From Diphasiastrum complanatum (lineage: Eukaryota > Streptophyta > Lycopodiopsida > Lycopodiales > Lycopodiaceae): DNA of 64,000 bases. Both the position numbers and the translations under genes were made by a program. Location: contig CM055107.1 in assembly GCA_029204225.1 (NCBI GenBank), positions 50,485,227 to 50,549,226 on the forward strand. The letters are read 5' to 3'. Below the pieces are notes generated by a model. That model searched no databases and had not been told where the DNA came from. It saw only the letters and a list, made by a program, of their open reading frames with translations. Shown here piece after piece: positions 55,821 to 64,000 of the stretch (the first letter of the stretch is position 1; every line of letters begins with the position of its first letter).

Positions 55821-56572
55821 CTACCTAAGATTTACAAGCAAATCTAATCAAAAAGTTTGCAAATTTGATCAGATTTCAAGCTAGGAATTGTCTAGATTCT
55901 ACTTTCTAGCTAGTTTGCAGTTTTCTGGTGATTTAGAGCTTCAAACCACTTTGAATGGTCCAGATCAGGTACTGTACGGAATTTCAAGTGCAGGCATGTG
56001 TGAAATCCGCCCATTTTCAGTTTCATTGTTCTCTCTCATCTCAGATCCAAATTTCATGCAAATTAGCCCACTAGAAAGCTAGAAATGTGTAAAATCTGAT
56101 GCAATTTGAATCATGATAGTTGGATAAGCCAACCAAAAGTTATAAGCTTTTGAAGAGTCATAGGTAGGGCGCCTAGACCTGTGGCAAATTGTGAGTACAT
56201 GTCATTTATTGCTTGAATGATCACAAAAATCATCCAAAAGTTGACCAATCTCATCTATATGTGATTTAGACAAAATTTATATGTTCTAGGCAAATTGTTT
56301 CATACAAATAGATTGTATTTGAGTCAATTTGACATTTTTGGAGTATTTCACACATGTGAAATTTAGAGAACTAACTTTTGCCATACTTGATCTTTTTTGA
56401 TGATTCAAATCTTTTTTTAGAGAGATTGTCAAACTAGTGAGATCTATGTCACAGTTTTTTGCTTAGTCTTACATATGAGTTGGTTTTTTACCCTTGATTG
56501 GTTCCTATAGTGAGAAGATAAGCAATTTTTTTCATCCATCTTTTTTGATTTCCATCATTCTTTATGACTTCA

Positions 56573-56710
56573 ATGGGTGTCTTCCTATTAGAAGCAAGTG
56601 AAAGATTGTCAACCTCCAATTACTCAATTTGGAAGGTTAGAATGGAATCTGTTTTAATACTACAAGATGTGATGGATATTGTACTTGGTATTGAAGAAGA
56701 ACCACAATAA
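56573..56710 (+). pseudogene. copia I gag N-terminus
   Basis: ATG at 56573 opens 45 codons (LEASERLSTSNYSIWKVRME, LQDVMDIVLGIEEEPQ) nearly identical to the start of copia H gag, ending in TAA at 56708-56710, after which homology is lost. Too short for the ORF size usually listed, but the match to H is clear. Confidence 0.87.
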
Positions 56711-58119
56711 TGCACCTCTTAAAGTGGTTGGCCTTGTGATCTATTCCTCTAAATGTGATTGGCCAAATAGCTGCATTTCAATCCTAACATCATGTGACAA
56801 CTATCACTATCTCACTAGACCTCAAGTTTAAGGCCTATTGACTATTCAAAGTCAACATAAATGAACTAAAATGATTATGCCTACCCTACACACGTGGGAA
56901 AATGCTCCACACATGTGAGATTTACATATGTACATGAAATTATAAACTAATCAAGCTAGATTTTGCAAAATCTTCACATTGTAGTCAGTACATCAAGTAG
57001 TGGTGAGATGGGAGAAATATGCGAAATACATTATAATTTGAATCATGCATCAAGCTTTATCATAAGAATCAACCATAGTTGATGGAAAATCAAAAGTCAA
57101 TATAATGTTCTCTAAGCTTTATCATGCATGGGGACTTACACACATGATAGATGCCTCTTTATGATTTGACTAGATGACCAATCTAGTGTAAAACCTATAG
57201 GTTGAGCCAAGAAAGTGCACACCAAAATAGATGGTATCAGATTCGTGCTAGACTTCATTATGCTAGATTTACTTGGATTTCCTCAATCCTACCAAGTCTT
57301 GCTTGATAGGCCATGACTCCACAAATCCCGCCAAGTGCTTCACTATTGGAGTCAAAATTGGATTATCTTGATACCTAGACTATGATACCAACTGACTAGC
57401 AAGACATGCCAACTTTTCCACAACTACCCACTTTGAAGAGGGAATCATAGGATAGATGTCACTAGAGAAAATTTTTCATACAAGATGATTCAAAATCTGA
57501 TGTAGTGAAATGGACTGAAGCCTTGGCCATAGTGGATTGCTTACAATTTGATGTAACATCAAATGAACAATTACCTAGGATAAGGTTTTTTGTAGACACC
57601 TTCCATAATAATGGAGAACCTCCATTGAAGTGGTTTGAGAAATAAACTGAGAGTTCAAGCAAAGGACATCAAGATTTCATATCACTTTTTATGATGGACC
57701 TAGAGTCTATTCCCTAAGAACCTTTGCATGGAATTTGTGAAAATCTCTTATCCAAGCTCTTTAGGTATTCACCTGGGAGGAAGTTCCAAAATACATAGAT
57801 CAAGAATTTCTCTATTATATCAATCTCCATCGTTTCAAGATGACTTCTAGATCTTGAAAGATGAGTTCCAAAAGGCCAAGAGTAAGCAAAAATCCAAGTT
57901 AATCAATGGAACTTTCCAAGGCAATGTTGTTGTAGGCCAAATGGATTCAGAGTCTAAAGAATCAACATCTAGCATTTCTAGGGACCAATTAATACAAAGA
58001 TTTTGTCCATGCATATTGCTAATCTCAAGTTTTCTTAGCATGTATATTTGAAGGATATCGGCACCTGAAATAGCAAGTTATAGAATTTTTTAGTGGTAAA
58101 TCTCTCTAGCCCTATTTAG
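56711..58119. other. intergenic with a possible coding relic at 57466-57645
   Basis: A 59-codon plus-strand frame (VVKWTEALAIVDCLQFDVTS, LPRIRFFVDTFHNNGEPPLK) ends at TAA 57643-57645. It looks coding, but I do not recognise it; a gag relic is possible. cacacgtgggaaaatg and cacacatgtgaga near 56890-56920 resemble the LTR palindromes, so an eroded LTR may lie there. Confidence 0.35.
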
Positions 58120-58890
58120 TAGTTATTTTTTGGTACATGTGAGATTTGTTTAAGCTTTCATTTTGAAAATGGTTAAAGTATGACTAGTAAACTTTTAGTA
58201 TTCAAAATTGTTGGGTAAGTGTTTGAATAATCATATCACCTACAAAATTGGCTACACGAATTCTTAATTTTATCAAATAAGCACTGAAATTAAATGCTTT
58301 AGATGTTTTTGTACTATGTCAAGGAGCCTTCATGTAGAATATTTGATCTTCATATAGATTTAACATAGATTTTATAAGGTGCTAGTTGCATATAAGAAAA
58401 TAAATATGTCAACTACTTAATGAAAGCTTACAATTTTCTTCACATGTGAGAAAGAACACTCCAATCGTATACACATGTTATATGTGAATTTTGTATAAAG
58501 AACAAAAGTTGTAATTAGACTTCTAAATATAAAAATAAATATTTTTGAGTATATATATGCCAACATAGATAATGAAAAGTGAAATTTTATTTTTGTGGAC
58601 ATGATCAAATTTTGATTCTCCAATATTTAATATATAAAAAAAACTCATGTTCTACGTTTGGATTTATTTGAAGATCCATAATCCCCTTATGGTTACAAGA
58701 ATCATAACTGCCTAACCGAAAGTTATTTTTTGTTGAAAAGTGAACCATCTCTCCAGAACATGCTCACTCACAACACTTGTTCATGGAGTTATAGGTGGCC
58801 ACAAATCATGTGAAATTAGCATCTTAATGTGTATAAAACACAAGCAAAGAATCAAGCTACCATTGAAGTGCTAAAAGCTAGATATATTAC
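58120..58890. repeat. dispersed repeat, copy 2
   Basis: Counterpart of 49320-50210 in the same orientation, diverged and with indels. No ORF. Confidence 0.65.
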
Positions 58891-60414
58891 ACTTGACTAC
58901 CATAGATTATCCTTACTCAAACTAAATAACTTTCTCAAACTATCTATACTTTTAGTGATGTCCTATTTGATTTATACAAAGGTCCAATAGAGTCTCTATG
59001 CCATTTTCTTGTCAGTAAATTCAAAATATCCTAAAGAAATCAATTTTCTCTTGTAGGTTCAAGGTTCATTTTTTATTTATAAACATGTCATATGAATGCA
59101 AGTCATATACACTTTTGCATATATCTATCTTCTTAGACATTAATGCAAACTATATATATTTGAAAATATTTTTTTAAATATTCACTTGACAAGTCATAAT
59201 AACTTCTTTAGTATCACAACAAACATTCTTAACAAACAATATTCACAATTGAAAAGTTTGATCCAATGATTTTTGAAATGAATTGTGACACATTTCAATG
59301 TAATTTATGTGCAAGTTAATTCTTACTATACTTTTTTTCCTAAGGTATAGAGAATGTCAAGTAGATGTGGCCCCCAAAGATCTTGGCAATTCCTTTTAGT
59401 TTATCAATGTCAATATTAATATCTCATCTAGGAATGGAATGAAATTCATATCTAATTCTACATTGTATTAAAGTAAGGACAATATAGACAAAATGTTTAT
59501 TAAAACAAAATTGTATTTTTTGGAGGATAATTTCAAGATGAATGGATTACTACTATAAGAAAATGAATTAAATTCATATCACTCAAAAAAGATTATGGCA
59601 ATTAAGTGCTCAATGTTTAGTATTTTAACATGCATTATCATAATAGTATAAAATTGAATTTATTGTAACTCCACTAACAAATCACATGTATGGTCTTTAC
59701 CTTCTCCTTTGCCTTCGAAAATGAGATACAATTGACATAACAAAAGCTTGTTTGTAGTTTCTACAACCTTTTTATTCAAAAAGAGACTTTCAAAAGCTGC
59801 CATTAATCACTATATCTACGAATTTGGATCAATTTCTAATAGAGACTACTCCATTTTTTTCTCACAAAATGTTTGTCCTTGCATTCAAAAGAGAAAAGAC
59901 AAGTTTCTAGTTTAAGTTAAAGTATTCCTTCAAGTCCTTTTTTGTTGCATGCTAAATTTTTAATAGTTTCTGTAGAGCACTTTTGACATGTAAGTTGACA
60001 TAATAATAAAGGGTCTCTTTTACAAGTCATACTCAAGTCAAACTTACATGTCCCAACATCCCTAATGGTTTGACTAACTCTTTCACTTTTGAAATTTAAA
60101 AGTTCTATATTGTCATATTTTGTATGTAAGTAGAAAGCTCATTGTGCTAGACATTGCATGTTGGTTTGAGGTTTGTCTTGGTAGCTACTATCTTTCATAG
60201 TAGTTGAGAGCCTCAACCATTTGGCATATGCCATTGATACTATTATATAATGTATGTTCACACCCAACTAAGTTAGTGCCACAAGTAAAAAAAGCATCAC
60301 CAAGTACGAAGGAATTTTTTATAATGTGATTATGCCATTGGCACTTTTCTATTGAAAATTTTAGTACATATTTGAAGTTCAAGACAAAAACTATATTGTT
60401 TTTTAGAAATATGA

Positions 60415-60416
<2 letters not shown>
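58891..60416. other. AT-rich intergenic DNA, no gene seen
   Basis: No credible ORF, element end or repeat beyond short AT-rich tracts. Confidence 0.5.
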
Positions 60417-60453
<37 letters not shown>

Positions 60454-60474
60454 ACGCGCGTGCACACACACACA
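60417..60474. repeat. (TG)n / CACGCGCGTG / (CA)n alternating tract with a 34-bp perfect palindrome
   Basis: An uninterrupted purine-pyrimidine alternation of about 58 bases: (TG)n, then cacgcgcgtg, then (CA)n. Bases 60441-60474 are a perfect palindrome centred between 60457 and 60458. Confidence 0.93.
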
Positions 60475-61658
60475 TGAGCTTGCACGCCGCATGTTGATGC
60501 AAGTAGTAAATATTTTCATTATGACTAATTAAAATATCAAACCAACAATAATGGGTGGATAACACACAAAAACAAGTCCTTGGTTTCAATACTTGTCATG
60601 CATGAGATTACAATATAATGTCAAGGACTAATGAAAGTAATGGAGAGAGTGGTAATATAGGAGTATTCAACCAAGTCTCTTCACTTGTCAGATTTGTAAT
60701 TTGTTATCTTTCCAACATGAATCTCATTCAAAAATTTCATATTACCATGTAGGATGTGTTATTTTCCCAATAGAAGTTGCAACTCATTGGTGCATATCCA
60801 TCAATTAAAAGAAAGGTAAGAATTTGGATATTGATAACAAAAGGAGATGGTAGGAGAGAAAAAACTACAATGCAAAATTGGGCGACTATCAACAAGCTAG
60901 TAATGGATAAATAGGTTTCATAAAACCATTTTTGTTTTCAAGATAATAATGGCTTGTTGAAGCAAAATGTTGTCACACAAACTTCAAACTCTCTATTATT
61001 GCTGGTTAGAGATCAATATCAAACACAAAAGTTTTTTCTCTTTCCAACATGAAACAGCTCTTGTTTTTCTATACTACCATGGAAGATATGTTATGCTTTT
61101 AATATAAATTGAGTCCCATTCGTACATATCCATAAAACAAAAAGTAAAATTACGGATTTTGATGCAAAAAATAATATAAAGAGTCTCTTGCTGAGAGAGT
61201 TGGTATATTGCAAAGATGCTATGATAAAAGCTGGCCGACCACTAATGACAACTAGTAATAAATGGATAGGAAATTAGGGAGTTATTTTTACCAAAGATCG
61301 TATTAGTATCGATGAAAAAAAAATTCATGAAGTTTTCACATAGAAAAGTTCAATAATTTTTTTTATTGGGAGTTAGAAATCAATAAAAAACACAAAAATC
61401 ATTTTTTGGGGCATTTCAAAATGAGCATATTTTAGTTTTTTTTGGTTGGAGTACCATAGTAAAATGTGCTATCTTTATTATCAAAAGTGCAATTTATTAG
61501 AGCATATCATTCAAAATAAAGAATAATTCTTTTAATTTGATATCAGTAGAAATATGAAAAATCTCTCCTCTTTCATTGAGAGAGATTTGAAAAAAATAAA
61601 TAAATTATAATGCAGTGTTGGGCCACCATCAATGACAACTAGTGACAAATAACTAGGC

Positions 61659-61661
<3 letters not shown>

Positions 61662-61744
<83 letters not shown>
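61662..61744. repeat. (AT)n microsatellite, about 83 bp
   Basis: Uninterrupted alternating A/T within the third unit of the right-end array. Confidence 0.97.
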
Positions 61745-61747
<3 letters not shown>

Positions 61748-62543
61748 AGATGATATTGCTTTGCTGAAGTGAGAAGATAAAAAGGTGCCACATTTAAACG
61801 CTGATTAGAATTCAATAAAGAATACAAAAGTTGTTTTTTTTTTTTATCATTTTAGAATTAAAAACAAGACTTGTTATTTTATAATACCATAGTAAGATAA
61901 ATTATGTTATCAATGAAGTAGTACCTCAATGGTATATATCAATCATAAAATTGAGATTATTTATCTATTTATTTGGGTGCAAGGAGCATCAAGAATGTCT
62001 CGTTGAGAGAGATGATAGATTACAAAAAAACTATAATGCAAACTTGGCCCACCACAATTTATGGTGGCCTAAGAATATGACCAATATTGGGTGGCTAAGG
62101 TTATATAAGAACATTTTGTAAGATAAAAATTGATATTTAATATGATGAAATTAGGACATAAAGTACTGTCACATAAAAAATTGCAACAAACCTTTTATTG
62201 CTGGTTAGCAATCAATAATTAGCACAAAGACAAATTTTTATCTATTCAAGATAAAACACATTCTACTTTTTTATAATGAGATAGTAAAATATTCTAGTAA
62301 AAATTGCAACAAAAAATATTTAGTCACATTGGTGTTTATTTATATAAACAAAAAATAAGCCTTTGGATTTTGATACAAAAAATAAAAATAAAAAATTTCT
62401 TATTGAAAGAGAATAGATTACCAAAAAAATCTACAATGTAAATGAATGACTATAATTCAACATGTTTCTTTTATCAAGGCATATATTAGTTTTTTCACAT
62501 AGGAGCATGAAGAGTTGGCATTTTGAGAATCTCAATCGATATA

Positions 62544-62705
<162 letters not shown>

Positions 62706-64000
62706 CATAATGCTCACTCTTCATGACGACATGGCCAAAATTTAGAAAATAGCACAAAAGATGTTCTTTATCTTTTTCCAATAAAGAGAATACATTATTT
62801 TTTATAATAAAAACTATAGCCCACTTATACGTCTATAAAATGAACATCATGAATATTCGTTAGAGATGGGTAATTTAAAAAGGTATTACAATGCAAAGTT
62901 GGCCCACCATCAACTATAACTAGTAATAAATGGCTAGGACATTTGTTTTTTTTTGTCAAAGATGGTATTGATTTTCATGAAACATGAGAAAGAAGAGTTA
63001 TAACATTGAAATTTTCACCATGTCTTTTAAACGAGTAGAAAAATTATTTTTTATCCTTTTAAGATGAAGCTCATTTTGATTTTTTATAATATCATTGAAA
63101 GAAAAGTTACCTTTTGATTAAAATTGTAATTGTTGATTTATATTTATCACAATAAAAGTACTGATTTGGATTTTGATACAGAAAGGAGTATTAGTTATTT
63201 TTGTTTAAGGGATATGACAGAGAAAAAATGAAGAAAATTGGCTTTCCATCAATGAAAACTAATAATTATGGCTGGATATGATCAAATTTTTACTATCAAA
63301 TTGGGAGGATGATTTAAAGTGGTCACAATAGTAACCTCAACATTCTATTATTATTGCCAGCCCTTTAAATCAATAATAAACACAAATGTAGTTCTGTAGT
63401 TGTCACATTGAAAACCTCAACATCTCTATTATAATTGCATATGGATCAATAAAGAATATACAACTAGTTTTCCAGCTTTCTAGAATGAAGAATTTTTTTT
63501 TTCTAAAAAAGAATTGCAACCCATAGGCCAATTTATCTCTCGAAATGCAATGTAGGATTTTAAATTTCAATGCAAATAAGGAGCACTGAGAATCTCTCTT
63601 CAATGACGACTAGTAATGGATGGCTAGAATACAATTAGAATACAAAATGACATCAACTTGTGAAAATCTCAACATGGTTTTTGATTGATGACTAGGGTTT
63701 GATAGAGAGCACAAAATTAAATATTTATCTTTTAAACATAAGATATATCACAACTTATTTATAAAACCATAGTATAATTGGTGACTTTCCAATAGTAAGT
63801 GCAACTCATTGGTGCATATACATCAAAAATGAAAAGTAGAAGTCTAGATTTCTATGCAAAAAGTAACAATATGAGTCTATCCTTGGCGGACAAGGAGAGA
63901 AATAGATGAATTGCAATGCAAAGTTGTTCCCACCATCGATATAATTGACTACTAATAGATGGCTATGATTATATCAAAACATTCTTGAACAAGATGGCAT

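Larger units (their letters stand above)
55210..56710 (+). mobile_element. Ty1/copia I, 5' end
   Basis: LTR 55210-55808 (TGTCAAAATATTGG to GAATTCAACA), PBS 55809-55820, leader 55821-56572, gag start 56573, then truncation at about 56710. The LTR's first 230 bp match the LTR of copia G, and the gag matches copia H. Confidence 0.87.

Noticed and set aside
57225-57250. PBS-like 'tggtatcagattcg'
   Set aside because: Only the first ten bases match the initiator Met site, and no LTR end precedes it.
60188-60589. 133-codon minus-strand ORF with a His-Thr repeat
   Set aside because: Its core is a translation of the (TG)n/(CA)n tract.

Overview
The window looks like AT-rich nuclear DNA of a land plant with a large, repeat-laden genome. 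The only convincing host gene is the 3' end of a 9-cis-epoxycarotenoid dioxygenase-type (carotenoid cleavage dioxygenase) gene at the far left. Nearly everything else recognisable is decayed LTR retrotransposon (Ty1/copia and Ty3/gypsy), often nested, plus tandem repeats and microsatellites. A non-flowering plant (fern, lycophyte, gymnosperm) is possible, but I could not determine the lineage.

Layout. 1-444: dioxygenase C-terminus. 1.7-3.2 kb: nine diverged tandem units of about 161 bp. 3.8-4.9 kb: two local tandem duplications. 5.1-17.9 kb: a three-layer nest. An unrecognised minus-strand ORF (C) is split by copia B (LTRs from 5872 and to 17400), and B's 5' LTR is split by a minus-strand gypsy (A, 6138-12588) that itself holds part of another element (M). 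19.1-22.4 kb: copia D, with integrase fused to RNase H. 22.4-34.0 kb: a mosaic of copia pieces N (minus), E (plus), F (minus), B' (plus), G (minus, the best preserved), a piece of gypsy-K LTR carrying a solo LTR, and J (plus). 34.0-39.3 kb: gypsy K, with a 3.1-kb LTR and a gag remnant. 39.6-46 kb: an LTR remnant, an exon-like fragment and minus-strand copia H. 46-60 kb: mostly non-coding AT-rich DNA with copia remnants L and I. 60.6-64 kb: a degenerate tandem array of about 350-450 bp units with long microsatellites.

No element looks autonomous. All coding regions carry stops, frameshifts or deletions, and three elements (A, B, D) have lost the reverse transcriptase catalytic core. Letters A-N are my own labels. 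Boundaries were read by eye from LTR termini, primer-binding sites (PBS), polypurine tracts (PPT) and target-site duplications (TSD). Protein assignments rest on motif recognition, not database searches. I saw no bacterial-type features, CRISPR arrays, rRNA or tRNA genes.
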